From Sphingobacteriales bacterium (GTDB lineage Bacteria > Bacteroidota > Bacteroidia > Sphingobacteriales > Sphingobacteriaceae): DNA of 33,543 bases. The stretch's first letter is position 1. Each line of letters begins with the position of its first letter. The position numbers and the translations under genes are program-made. The notes beneath the pieces are model-generated. The model was not told the DNA's origin. It saw nothing but the letters and a program-made list of their open reading frames with translations, and ran no database searches. The DNA is taken from positions 1 through 33,543 of the forward strand of contig REAS01000072.1 in the NCBI GenBank assembly GCA_004294495.1, written 5' to 3'. Below, one piece after another: positions 18,592 through 28,572 of this stretch.

Positions 18592-19515
18592 TCAGTCTAA
18601 AAAATCAATATTTCTTTTTAAACCAGTAAATTTTGTTCGCTTTAAGGCTGATGATTTAAAGAGTTTGCCAAACACATCGTCGGTAATTTCTTGCCAATCT
18701 TGCTTCGTCATACCTAGTAAATCGGGGTGAGGAATAAATTCTTCGTGTTTGTTGGGTACTGCAAAACGGTTCCAAGGGCAAACATTTTGGCAAACATCAC
18801 AACCAAACATCCAATTATCCATTTTACCTTTAAAACTGTTTGGTAAATTATCTTTTAATTCAATGGTAAGGTACGATATACATTTGCTACCATCAACCAC
18901 ATAAGGCGCAATAATTGCTTCGGTAGGGCAAGCATCCATACATTTTGTACAAGTGCCACAATGGTCGGTGTAAAACGGTAAATCGTAATTAAGTTCTAAA
19001 TCAATAATCAATTCTCCTAAAAAAAAGAACGAACCCGCTTTTTTACTAATCAAGTTAGAGTGTTTGCCAAGCCAGCCAATGCCTGCTTTTTGTGCCCAAA
19101 CTTTATCTAACACAGGTGCCGAATCTACAAATGCTCGTCCATCAACCTCACCAATGGTTTCGTTTATAAACTCCATAAGTAAAGCCAGTTTTTCTTTTAT
19201 CACAAAATGATAATCGGTACCGTAAGCATATTTAGAAATTTTCGGAGCAGTATCATCCAAAGGTTTTTCATCAGTAAAATAATTTAAACCTACCGATATA
19301 ATTGATTTTGCACCATCAACCAGTAGCCTAGGGTCTAAGCGTTTATCAAAATAGTTTTCCATATACGCCATTTTGCCGTTATAGTTATTACGCAACCATT
19401 CGTCTAAACGTGGTGCTTCTTCCTCCAAAAAATCGGCTTTAGCTATTCCACAAAACAAAAAACCTAAACGTTGGGCTTCGGCTTTTATAAGTTGCGTGTT
19501 GTTATGGTTATTCAT
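18592..19515 (-). CDS. queG: epoxyqueuosine reductase QueG
   Basis: 307 aa; two 4Fe-4S motifs [16 protein letters not shown] and [11 protein letters not shown]. Confidence 0.95.
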   Translation of the reverse strand: MNNHNNTQLIKAEAQRLGFLFCGIAKADFLEEEAPRLDEWLRNNYNGKMAYMENYFDKRLDPRLLVDGAKSIISVGLNYFTDEKPLDDTAPKISKYAYGTDYHFVIKEKLALLMEFINETIGEVDGRAFVDSAPVLDKVWAQKAGIGWLGKHSNLISKKAGSFFFLGELIIDLELNYDLPFYTDHCGTCTKCMDACPTEAIIAPYVVDGSKCISYLTIELKDNLPNSFKGKMDNWMFGCDVCQNVCPWNRFAVPNKHEEFIPHPDLLGMTKQDWQEITDDVFGKLFKSSALKRTKFTGLKRNIDFLD

Positions 19516-19565
19516 TTTTTATGATTGGATTCTAAGATTAAACTACCTAATTAAATTCAAATACA

Positions 19566-20738
19566 TTAACTTACACCCTTGCCAAAACGGTTTAAAACCC
19601 AATAACCCACCAAACCTGCAAACACACTTGCTGCTAAAATGCTAAATTTCGCTATCATTTGAGATTGTAAGTTTGGCAACGAAAGTAAGGCAATAAAAAT
19701 TGACATGGTAAAACCAATACCTCCCAAAATACCTACCCCTATAATTTGTTGCCATTTGCAGTTTTGCGGCAGTTGTGCTATTTTAAATTTAACGGCAAGC
19801 CACGTAAATAAAGTAATACCTAAAGGTTTGCCAATTAACAATCCGCAAATTATACCTAAGCTTAATGGCTGGGCCAATGCTTTAAACATGGTGGGATAAA
19901 ATGCAATGTTGGTATTTGCTAATGCAAAAATTGGCATAATTATTAAGTTTACGGGCAAACCTAAAGCGTGTTCTAGTTTTTCTAATGGCGATTTTTGTGC
20001 AGTATTATTAGTAGGTATGGTAACCGCTGTTAAAACCCCGGCAATGGTTGCGTGTATGCCCGAGTGGTGTATAAAGTACCACATTACTATACCCGGTAAA
20101 ATGTAAAATGCCAAGTGTTTTATATTTAAGCGATTAAATATCAATAAAACTATAAAAACACCCAGGGCATATAAAAGGTAATTGTATTGTATTTGTTGCG
20201 AATAAAAAAAGGCGATTACAAGTATTGCTCCTAAATCATCAACTATAGCTAAAGCGGTTAAAAATATTTTCAAAGATAGTGGTACCCTTTTGCCTAAAAC
20301 ACCTAAAATAGCAATTGCAAAAGCTATATCGGTAGCCATTGGTATGCCCCAACCAGCTGCAGTGGGGGTGCCGCTGTTAAAACAGAAATAAATAAGTGCG
20401 GGTACTAGCATACCGCCCAAAGCGGCCATAACAGGTAAAATAGCTTGTTTGAAAGTAGCTAGTTCCCCTTCAATAACTTCCCGTTTAATTTCTAAGCCAA
20501 TAAGCAAAAAAAATACAGCCATTAAACCATCGTTAATCCAAGTAAACAAAGAGTATTTTAAATGGAGGTTAAAAATGTTAGTACCGAAATTGATGGCTAA
20601 AAGTTGGTTAAAATCATCGGCTAAAAAACTATTTGCAATTATTAGGCTAATTATAACACAAAAAATAAGCACAAAGCCTCCAAGCGATTCGGATTTAATA
20701 AAATTTGTGAAAGATTGTTTATTTATTTTTTGAGCCAT
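19566..20738 (-). CDS. nhaA: Na+/H+ antiporter NhaA
   Basis: 390 aa; WINDGLMAVFFLLIGLEIKRE, MATDIAFAIAILGVLGKRVP, ALAIVDDLGAILVIA, GGIGFTMSIFI. Confidence 0.96.
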   Translation of the reverse strand: MAQKINKQSFTNFIKSESLGGFVLIFCVIISLIIANSFLADDFNQLLAINFGTNIFNLHLKYSLFTWINDGLMAVFFLLIGLEIKREVIEGELATFKQAILPVMAALGGMLVPALIYFCFNSGTPTAAGWGIPMATDIAFAIAILGVLGKRVPLSLKIFLTALAIVDDLGAILVIAFFYSQQIQYNYLLYALGVFIVLLIFNRLNIKHLAFYILPGIVMWYFIHHSGIHATIAGVLTAVTIPTNNTAQKSPLEKLEHALGLPVNLIIMPIFALANTNIAFYPTMFKALAQPLSLGIICGLLIGKPLGITLFTWLAVKFKIAQLPQNCKWQQIIGVGILGGIGFTMSIFIALLSLPNLQSQMIAKFSILAASVFAGLVGYWVLNRFGKGVS

Positions 20739-20868
20739 TTTTTTGCAGAAAATGTATTTGGGGTTAAGGTATAAAATTATATTTATTTGGCTAAAAAATT
20801 TGGGTTGATGTAAAAATATGTAAGTTATAATGGAGATAATCTAAATCAACGGAATTTACCTGATAACA

Positions 20869-21129
20869 TGAGTTCGATTAATAAATCATTGTTTATTATA
20901 GTTTTGATTATGATTTGGGCGTTTCCTGCCTGCCGGTAGGCAAGGTAACACGCCGGGAGTTTATCCTGACAAAGGAAGGGCTATATCTTTTTTTATATGT
21001 ATCCCCCCCCGACCCCCGAAGGGGGAGATTCGGCGTAAAAAAAGGATGTCGCTACCCTCGTTAACGCTTTAAAATCGTAAATAACATTGATTTACAGCAA
21101 ATTATACTATAGTTTACTAATCGAACTCA
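20869..21129 (+). mobile_element. MITE-like unit with TGAGTTCGATTA/TAATCGAACTCA ends enclosing quasi-palindromic copy C (20917-21067)
   Basis: TGAGTTCGATTA(A/G)TAAA terminal inverted repeats, 16/17 match; core GGGCGTT...TAACACGC...GGATGTCGCTACCCTCGTTAACGC. Confidence 0.75.
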
Positions 21130-21197
21130 TATTAATAAATTAAAAAAAATTAAATCTATCATGAGCAATCAAAAATAAAACCTCAAACATCACAAAT

Positions 21198-21323
21198 CTA
21201 TTTCAGGTAATCAAAAATCACACATCAAAAATCAAAAATCTATTTCAAGCAATCAAAAATCTGAAATCAAAAATCACAAATCTACTTCAGGTAATCAAAA
21301 ATCAAACCTCAAAATCACAAATC
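21198..21323 (+). repeat. 42-bp tandem repeat, 3 units, overlapping the ypfJ-like stop codon
   Basis: Units start at 21198, 21240, 21282 (CTATTTCAGGTAATCAAAAATCACACATCAAAAATCAAAAAT and variants). Confidence 0.85.
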
Positions 21324-22151
21324 CCCAAAAGTATCTCCTTGTTTAATGTCGCCGGTTTCGTAACCTTTTTTAAACCAAAACATACGCTGTGCCGATGTGC
21401 CATGAGTAAATGCATCGGGTACAATATAACCCTGACTTTCCTGTTGTAATTTATCGTCGCCAATAGCGTTTGCGGCCGTTAAAGCTTCCTCAATATCGCC
21501 TTCTTCTAAAATATTTTTCCTATTTTTTTGGTAATGAGCCCAAACACCTGCGTAAAAATCGGCTTGTAGTTCTAATTTAACCGATAGTTTATTGTATTCT
21601 TCTTTACTTAAAGTATTACGGGCATCATCCAATTTTTGGGTAGTCCCCATTAAATTTTGAATATGATGACCTACTTCGTGTGCAATAACATAAGCCATTG
21701 CAAAATCGCCTGAAGCATTAAATCTGTTTTTTAAATCATCATAAAAACTTAAATCAATATATACTTTTTGGTCGCCGGGGCAATAAAACGGCCCCGATGC
21801 CGAAGTAGCACCACCACAAGCCGATTGTATTTGACCATTAAAAACTACCAATTTTGGTTGCACATATTGCATATTGTTTTCCGTAAAAATTTTAGTCCAA
21901 ATATCCTCCGTATCCGCTAAAACCACTTTTGTAAATTTTGATGCTTCGTTTTGAGGGTCAACTCCTTGCTGCACCTGCTCAGTTTGCATACCGTTTTGCG
22001 ATACTTGATTGATAAGTTCGATAGGATTTTTACCCATAATTAAACCTATAATCACAACTACAATTGTACCAATACCTCCTAATGCAAATTTCCCACCGTT
22101 ACCACCACCAAACTCTACATTGCTACTTTCTCTTCTACCTAACCATTTCAT
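21315..22151 (-). CDS. neutral zinc metallopeptidase (YpfJ family)
   Basis: 278 aa; MKWLGRRESSNVE, YVIAHEVGHHIQNLMG (HExxH), SACGGATSASGPFYCPGDQKVYIDLSF. Confidence 0.93.
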   Translation of the reverse strand: MKWLGRRESSNVEFGGGNGGKFALGGIGTIVVVIIGLIMGKNPIELINQVSQNGMQTEQVQQGVDPQNEASKFTKVVLADTEDIWTKIFTENNMQYVQPKLVVFNGQIQSACGGATSASGPFYCPGDQKVYIDLSFYDDLKNRFNASGDFAMAYVIAHEVGHHIQNLMGTTQKLDDARNTLSKEEYNKLSVKLELQADFYAGVWAHYQKNRKNILEEGDIEEALTAANAIGDDKLQQESQGYIVPDAFTHGTSAQRMFWFKKGYETGDIKQGDTFGDL

Positions 22152-22195
22152 ACTGCTATTTATTTTATGTTAAAACAAATTTTAAACCAAAAAAA

Positions 22196-22223
22196 AACCA
22201 CCATCATAAAAATGATGGTGGTT
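22196..22223 (-). terminator. Rho-independent terminator of the glutamine synthetase III gene
   Basis: Perfect 12-bp stem AACCACCATCAT/ATGATGGTGGTT with 4-nt loop; minus-strand T-tract from 22191-22197. Confidence 0.85.
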
Positions 22224-22245
22224 AAATTTATAATAATTAAAATAA

Positions 22246-24420
22246 TTATTTAATAAATAACAATTCTCTAAATTTAGGTAAAGGCCAAGCGTTATCATCA
22301 ACCAATAGTTCTAATTTATCTACATGGTAACGTATAGGCTCAAAGTACGATTTTACTTTCTCATCGTAAGCAATTGCTTTATCTCTAGCATGTTCTAAAG
22401 CATTAGCAATTTTACGTTCTTCAACCATAGCGTAAACGTTATCTTTAATAAATTTAACGTGTTGCGATATTTGTTTGATAATAATCATTTGCGCTTCGTA
22501 AGCATCGGCATCTAAACCAATATCTTTTAAGCCTTTAACGTTGGTAACCAATTTAGTTTGGTACTCAACAGCTACAGGTATAATTACGTTGGTTACCAAT
22601 TCGCCCATTACCCTTGCTTCAATTTGGATTTTTTTGTAATAATCTTCAATTAAAATTTCGTGGCGAGCATGTGCTTCACGTACACTAAATACGCCAGTTT
22701 CTTGGAATAATTTAGCGGTTTTTTCAGTTAACAATGCATCTAAAGCTTTAGGTGTAGTTTTAATGTTAGCTAAACCTCTAGCTTCGGCTTCGGCAGCCCA
22801 CTCGTCGCTATAACCATTACCTTCGAAACGTATAGATTTTGATTCTTTAATGTATTTTTTAACAATAGTTAAAATGGCAACATCTTTTTTATCACCTTTT
22901 TTAATTAGTTTATCAACTTCGGCTTTAAATTTAATTAACTGGTCGGCAACTATCATGTTTAAAACCGTCATCGGGTTTGATGAGTTTGCTGATGAACCAA
23001 CAGCTCTTAATTCAAATTTGTTACCTGTAAAAGCAAATGGCGAAGTACGGTTTCTATCGGTATTATCCAATAAAATTGAAGGAATTTTAGGAATGCTATG
23101 CCACATTGTGCTATCCTCTTTCACTTTTTTGCTTATTCTAGAAGTTTCAATTTCGTCTAAAACATCGTTTAGTTGGCTTCCTAAGAAAATAGATATAATT
23201 GCTGGTGGGGCTTCGTTTGCACCTAAACGGTGATCGTTGTTAATAGATGCGATTGATGCTCTTAACAAATCGGCGTGTTCGTGAACTGCTTTTACTGTAT
23301 TTACAAAAAACGTTAAAAACATTAAGTTGTTTTTAGGCGTTTTACCTGGCGATAATAAGTTTTTACCAGTGTTAGTAATTAACGACCAGTTGTTATGTTT
23401 ACCCGAACCATTAATGCCTGCATAAGGTTTTTCGTGTAATAAAACTTTAAAGTTATGGCGGCGAGCAACTTTATCCATCAAATCCATCAATAATTGATTA
23501 TGATCGATAGCTAAGTTGATTTCTTCGTAAATAGGTGCACACTCAAACTGTGAAGGGGCAACCTCGTTATGGCGAGTTTTTAATGGAATGCCTAATAATA
23601 AAGCTTCGGTTTCAAAATCTTGCATGTAAGCATACACACGCTCAGGTATCGAACCAAAATAATGATCCTCTAACTGTTGGTTTTTTGCAGATGAATGACC
23701 AAATAAAGCTCTACCAGTTAATAACATATCTGGGCGGGCATTAAATAAGGCTAAATCAACTAAAAAGTATTCTTGCTCTATACCTAACGATGCATTAATT
23801 TTAGTAATACCTTTATCAAAATAACCACAAACATCAACCGCTGCTTTATCTAAAATGCTTAATGCTTTCAATAAAGGAGCTTTATAATCTAAAGCTTCGC
23901 CAGTGTATGAAACAAATACAGTTGGGATACAAAGTGTTTTATCGTATATAAATGCTGGAGAAGATGGGTCCCAAGCGGTATAACCTCTAGCCTCGAAAGT
24001 GCTACGGATACCACCATTAGGGAAACTTGAAGCATCGGGCTCTTGTTGTACTAAAGCATCGCCTGAGAATTTTTCTACAGCAACACCATTACTATCAGGC
24101 TCAAAAAACGAATCGTGTTTTTCGGCAGTATTACCAGTTAAAGGTTGAAACCAATGCGTATAATGTGTAACACCTTTGCCCATAGCCCACGATTTCATGG
24201 CGGTAGCAATATGTTCGGCAATATCTCTTTCTATAGGCGTACCGTTTTCTGCCGCATCGGCAATTGCTTGGTACGATTCTTTAGACATAAACGCCTTCAT
24301 TTTTACTTTATCAAATACATTTGCGCCGTAAAAATCCGAAATTTTTGATGATGGAGGTGTTACCTCAGGAATTGTTCTTCCCAATACTGCTTGTAAAGCT
24401 TGAAATCTGATTGTTGACAT
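22246..24420 (-). CDS. glnN: glutamine synthetase type III
   Basis: 724 aa; GIEQEYFLVD, HNEVAPSQFECAPIYEE, NGSGKHNNWSL, NDHRLGANEAPPAIISIF. Confidence 0.95.
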   Translation of the reverse strand: MSTIRFQALQAVLGRTIPEVTPPSSKISDFYGANVFDKVKMKAFMSKESYQAIADAAENGTPIERDIAEHIATAMKSWAMGKGVTHYTHWFQPLTGNTAEKHDSFFEPDSNGVAVEKFSGDALVQQEPDASSFPNGGIRSTFEARGYTAWDPSSPAFIYDKTLCIPTVFVSYTGEALDYKAPLLKALSILDKAAVDVCGYFDKGITKINASLGIEQEYFLVDLALFNARPDMLLTGRALFGHSSAKNQQLEDHYFGSIPERVYAYMQDFETEALLLGIPLKTRHNEVAPSQFECAPIYEEINLAIDHNQLLMDLMDKVARRHNFKVLLHEKPYAGINGSGKHNNWSLITNTGKNLLSPGKTPKNNLMFLTFFVNTVKAVHEHADLLRASIASINNDHRLGANEAPPAIISIFLGSQLNDVLDEIETSRISKKVKEDSTMWHSIPKIPSILLDNTDRNRTSPFAFTGNKFELRAVGSSANSSNPMTVLNMIVADQLIKFKAEVDKLIKKGDKKDVAILTIVKKYIKESKSIRFEGNGYSDEWAAEAEARGLANIKTTPKALDALLTEKTAKLFQETGVFSVREAHARHEILIEDYYKKIQIEARVMGELVTNVIIPVAVEYQTKLVTNVKGLKDIGLDADAYEAQMIIIKQISQHVKFIKDNVYAMVEERKIANALEHARDKAIAYDEKVKSYFEPIRYHVDKLELLVDDNAWPLPKFRELLFIK

Positions 24421-24821
24421 ATTGTTTAATTTGTTTAGTTATTTACGTTATGTTTTTAAATTTTTGCACTAAAATAGAATGTTTTTATCAAATATGTAGT
24501 TTTTTTATAAAAAAAATTAAAAAAAGTATAAATAAATCTAAAAAATATCTTTTTAAAAAGAATTTTAATTGAAAAATGTGTGTTTTGGGATATTATTGAA
24601 CCAAAACAAAATTAATTAATGCGCTTTTATATATTTTTAAATATTGCATAGTATAAACATATTATGCTATTATATGTAATAGAATTGATGTATTTTACAG
24701 TAAAAAGGATAAAAGATTTAATATTTCAAAAAAAATTTGGATGTTATTTAAAATATTAACAATTTAGCAAAAAATAAAATTGACTTTTAAAATAACTAAA
24801 TTCAAACTAAATTAAAAAAAA

Positions 24822-25889
24822 ATGAAAAAAATCGTACTTAGTTTAACTGCTTTATTTGCAGTTGCAATTGGAGCTAACGCTCAAGACACACCACTTTCTA
24901 TTTCTGGTTACGCAGATACGTATTACAAGTTTGATTTAGGTGAGAAATCAAATATTGCAACCAGTTTCGCATCAGATCAAAACTCATTATCTTTAGGTAT
25001 GATAGGCGTAGCTTTAAAGAAAACAACTGGCAAAGCATCTTTTGTGGGTGAGTTATCTTTCGGCCCTCGTGGACAAGGACAATCTATCGTTAACATAGAC
25101 AACAAATTTGATGAAAGCAGACACGGTTTTAACATTCAAAACTTGAATATGACTTATGCTTTTACTGATAAATTCTCAATGGGAGCTGGTTTTTTTGGTA
25201 CTTTTGTTGGTTATGAAGTTATAGCACCAGTTGGTAATTACAATTACTCTACTTCTTATTTATTCACTAATGGCCCATTCCAAAACGCTGGTGTTAAAGC
25301 TACTTATGCTTTTTCGCCTAAAGTTAGTTTAATGGTAGGTGGATTTAATGAAAGTTGGAATGTGTACAAAGCAAATTCAAATTTTGGTATATCAACTTTA
25401 GGAGCACAATTAGCTGTTACTCCAATAGAGGGTTTAAGTGCTTACGCAAATGTGCTTTCTGGATATGTATCTGGCACAATTTTAGATTTAACTGCTTCTT
25501 ACCAAGCTACAAAAACTTTCAAAATTGGTTTAAATGCTGCAGACTGGTCTGCTGGTATGGGTGCTAAAGAAACTGGGTACACTGGTGCTGCTTTATATTT
25601 ACAAAACGCATTTACCGAAAAATTTGGTCTTGGTGTTAGAGGTGAGTATTTTGAAACTAAGAAAAATGGTGGTGTAGCTTATGGCCCTGGTGCTGGTCAA
25701 AATGTTATTGCTGCAACTTTAACTGCTAACTTTAAAGCAGGTGGTTTAACTTTTATTCCAGAATTTAGGTTAGATAATTCTTCAAATGATGATTATCAAA
25801 ACGGTGTGTTAGCTCCATTTACAGATAGAAAAGGTGTAATTACAAGACAAGCTACTCAAGCTTCTTTAGCTGTTGTTTACGCATTTTAA
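24822..25889 (+). CDS. outer membrane beta-barrel porin (BBP2/OmpL-like)
   Basis: 355 aa; signal peptide to ANAQ; ISGYADTYYKFDLG start, amphipathic strands, terminal ASLAVVYAF. Confidence 0.82.
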   Translation: MKKIVLSLTALFAVAIGANAQDTPLSISGYADTYYKFDLGEKSNIATSFASDQNSLSLGMIGVALKKTTGKASFVGELSFGPRGQGQSIVNIDNKFDESRHGFNIQNLNMTYAFTDKFSMGAGFFGTFVGYEVIAPVGNYNYSTSYLFTNGPFQNAGVKATYAFSPKVSLMVGGFNESWNVYKANSNFGISTLGAQLAVTPIEGLSAYANVLSGYVSGTILDLTASYQATKTFKIGLNAADWSAGMGAKETGYTGAALYLQNAFTEKFGLGVRGEYFETKKNGGVAYGPGAGQNVIAATLTANFKAGGLTFIPEFRLDNSSNDDYQNGVLAPFTDRKGVITRQATQASLAVVYAF

Positions 25890-25907
25890 TCACAACAATA
25901 TTAAAAA

Positions 25908-25938
25908 AAAAAAGGGCGCTTATGTAAGTGCCCTTTTT
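25908..25938 (+). terminator. Rho-independent terminator of the porin gene
   Basis: AAAAGGGCGCTTA/TAAGTGCCCTTTT stem (one G-T juxtaposition) with T-tract. Confidence 0.8.
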
Positions 25939-26029
25939 TGTTCAGTCTTTTTTATGTTGAATTTTTTTTAGTATAAGCTTTTCAACCCAAACTTATCCAT
26001 AATACTCTTTAAACGTAACCTTATAACGC

Positions 26030-26430
26030 TTAACACAGTGAAGAGTCTACGTTTTGTCACTCTGAACGCTGAAGAGTCTGTAAAAACGTTGATGAGATTC
26101 CACGCTTCGCTCTGAATGACAGCTGTAAAATCTGAATAATCTGTTAGCCATAATTTTGTAGTACTGAACGGTTGAAGACTCCACGTTTTGTCACTCTGAA
26201 CGTAGTGAAGAGTCTGTAAAAACGTTATAATTGTCCAGACACGATTTTAGGATTATTTGATTTACATGATTTCTGAAGTTTATGTTTGTTGTTAAAACTC
26301 CCGTTACTTTGAATGAAATGGAGCGTTTTTTTTTACTCAAAACGCAGTTCTGTTACACTGAGCGCAGTGAAGAGTCTGTAAAAACCCGGATGAGATTCCA
26401 CGCTTCGCTCTGAATGGCAAAAGCTTCGCT
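26030..26430. repeat. cluster of degenerate TCACTCTGAACGNAGTGAAGAGTCTGTAAAAACGTT repeats
   Basis: Near-identical blocks at ~26056-26090, ~26190-26226 and ~26350-26386, plus GATGAGATTCCACGCTTCGCTCTGAATG at ~26091 and ~26390. Confidence 0.85.
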
Positions 26431-26477
26431 CTAAAGGACAAAAATGTTAAAAAAAAGATTTTAATTTTTTAAATGCG

Positions 26478-26867
26478 TTAGCTCGGTATTTGTTCAACCA
26501 ATACTTCATTTCCTGCCAAATCAAAATAAGCGCAAGTCATATTTTCAATATTTACAACCCAGTTTTCTATACCGGATTTCGCACAATCGTTACAAAAAGT
26601 AGGATAGTCTGTTTTTCCTTGTTGGTGAGCTTTAATGTGGATTTTAAACTGTTCAATGTTTGTTTCGCTAGCAATTGCTAAGTCACCATATTTTGCAGGA
26701 CTTGAAGTTTTAAAATCGTTTTTCCCAGAATAATCTACATGTCCGTCTGCAACAAAGGATTGGTATCGTGTTACACCTAATTTTTTAATATCCTGAATGA
26801 ATAACGGAAAGTCTGCACCCGATTTTACTTTACTATGCGCTGTTTTAATTTCATCTATTGTAAACAT
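26478..26867 (-). CDS. DUF1398 family protein
   Basis: 129 aa; MFTIDEIKTAHSKVKSGADFPLFIQDIKKLGV...FCNDCAKSGIENWVVN pattern. Confidence 0.8.
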   Translation of the reverse strand: MFTIDEIKTAHSKVKSGADFPLFIQDIKKLGVTRYQSFVADGHVDYSGKNDFKTSSPAKYGDLAIASETNIEQFKIHIKAHQQGKTDYPTFCNDCAKSGIENWVVNIENMTCAYFDLAGNEVLVEQIPS

Positions 26868-27060
26868 TTTATTTATTTTTGATAATTTTTTAATACAGTT
26901 TTAATACTTTTAAAGCTTATTAATTTGTATTTGAAAAGGTTTGGTTAATTTGATGATTTTAAAATTGGGATAAGGTTTCATTCAAAGCTTATATAAAATT
27001 TAAAAGGTGCTAGTGCTAAAGCAATTAACTTCACTTAGGTTAAACCGAAATTAATTCCAG

Positions 27061-27479
27061 TTAAATTGATTTTAAAAAATCCTCAAATAGGGTAACTCTT
27101 CTAAACTTTAGTTTCTGCAGCCCCTCATATAATGGCTTATCTCTTGTTAATAGTGGTAAATCTAACTGTATGCTAAAGCTACATAACTTATATCTTTCAA
27201 ATCAATTTTATCAAGTAATTTTTCGGATTTTTCAATGCTTTCTTGACTTAAAACATACTCTGGTAAAATAGTTATTTTTGAAAATACGAAATAACTCCAT
27301 TGCAAAAATTCATATTTTTGCATTTTTGTTCTACTTTTTAAAAGATCTTTATATTTATCAATTTCAATTAAAACAAAGTCGGGCAATATAAAATTATAAT
27401 TTGTTAAAAATGGTTTATAACTTGCTTTACCGCTAATTAATATACTCATTAATATATTTGCATCAATTACATAATCCAC
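27061..27479 (-). pseudogene. PIN-domain toxin disrupted by an apparent 1-nt deletion near 27165-27172
   Basis: ORF 27162-27479 (GTG start) ends ...KDISYVALAYS*; a different frame continues directly as QLDLPLLTRDKPLYEGLQKLKFRRVTLFEDFLKSI* to 27061, the expected PIN C-terminus. Confidence 0.82.
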
Positions 27480-27706
27480 TATTTTTCAACAATATATTTA
27501 TGTTTTTCTTGTTGCCAAGCCAAGTTTCTTGATATTTGCCACTCTTGGTCATTTTCAAGATTAATAGTTTCTAAGTCTTTTAATATGTCCTGAGCCGAGA
27601 GCCGTAAAACTATTTTTTGCATAAACTGTTGCAAATAACTTTCTATTTGCTTATGTCCTAAAGTTTCTACAAAACTTTCTTCCAATTGTATTTTAAATTC
27701 TACCAT
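27479..27706 (-). CDS. putative antitoxin partner of the PIN protein
   Basis: 75 aa; immediately upstream of and overlapping the PIN start by 1 nt (TAGTG). Confidence 0.6.
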   Translation of the reverse strand: MVEFKIQLEESFVETLGHKQIESYLQQFMQKIVLRLSAQDILKDLETINLENDQEWQISRNLAWQQEKHKYIVEK

Positions 27707-27786
27707 TTGTAATAAGTTTGGTTAAAAGCTAATTTACAAGTTTTTTTTATATTGTTAATGATTTTTTATTTAAGTATTTTTCTAGA

Positions 27787-28566
27787 TTACCAACTTCCGC
27801 CAGCACCGCCACCGCCACTACTTCCACCGCCAAAACCACCAAAGCCACCGCCTCCAAAACCACTATCACCACCTCTGTGGCCGCCACCACCACTAGCTAA
27901 ACCAGCCAGCAAACTCCACCATAGCATATTTGCACCACCACGGCCACCAATCACATTTCGTCCGCCACCGCCTTTGCCACCCTTGCTTATAAAAACAATA
28001 AGCGCAATAACAATCAATATTAACAAACCAGCCGGAAAGCCTTTGCCGCCTTTTTCTTTTTTGGGTTTATCGACTTTATACTCGCCTTTGGTATAGCTAA
28101 TTATAGCATTTGTGCCTTCTTCAATCCCACCATAATAATCGCCGTTTTTAAAGTTTGGTTTTATTTGGTTTTCTATAATTCGTTTGGCAATAGCATCGGG
28201 TAGGGCACCTTCTAAACCGTAGCCTGTGGTAATAAACATTTTACGATCTGCTTTGGCAATTACCAATAAAATACCTGTATTTTTTTCTTTACCGCCTACA
28301 CCCCAGTTTCTAAAAAGTTTTACCGAATAATCGGCAATTTCGTATCCTTCTAACGATGGAATCATAGCAACCGCAATTTGTATAGATGTAGTATCGGCGA
28401 AAGCCACCAACTTGTTTTCTAAACTGTTAACTTCTTGTGCGCTTAGTGTTTGTGTATAATCGTTAACTAAAGTTGAGGGTTTAGCTGGGAATTTTTGAGC
28501 ATAAATAGTACCGCAAGTAAGTAAAAATACGAGTACTAAAAAATGTTTTTTCATAAGGTTTAGCAT
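27787..28566 (-). CDS. TPM-domain protein with Gly-rich C-terminus
   Basis: 259 aa; signal peptide, FPAKPSTLVNDYTQTLSAQEVNSLENKL, GTGILLVIAKADRKMFITTGYGLEG-like TPM block, Gly-rich tail ending GGSW. Confidence 0.92.
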   Translation of the reverse strand: MLNLMKKHFLVLVFLLTCGTIYAQKFPAKPSTLVNDYTQTLSAQEVNSLENKLVAFADTTSIQIAVAMIPSLEGYEIADYSVKLFRNWGVGGKEKNTGILLVIAKADRKMFITTGYGLEGALPDAIAKRIIENQIKPNFKNGDYYGGIEEGTNAIISYTKGEYKVDKPKKEKGGKGFPAGLLILIVIALIVFISKGGKGGGGRNVIGGRGGANMLWWSLLAGLASGGGGHRGGDSGFGGGGFGGFGGGSSGGGGAGGSW

Positions 28567-28572
28567 CTAAAA

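Noticed and set aside
18170-18730. 186-aa plus-strand ORF
   Set aside because: Spans the MFS start, the MITE and the end of queG; no coherent protein family. Treated as chance.
27752-28096. Proline-rich 114-aa plus-strand ORF
   Set aside because: Antisense of the glycine-rich tail of the TPM protein; GGN codons read backwards give Pro.
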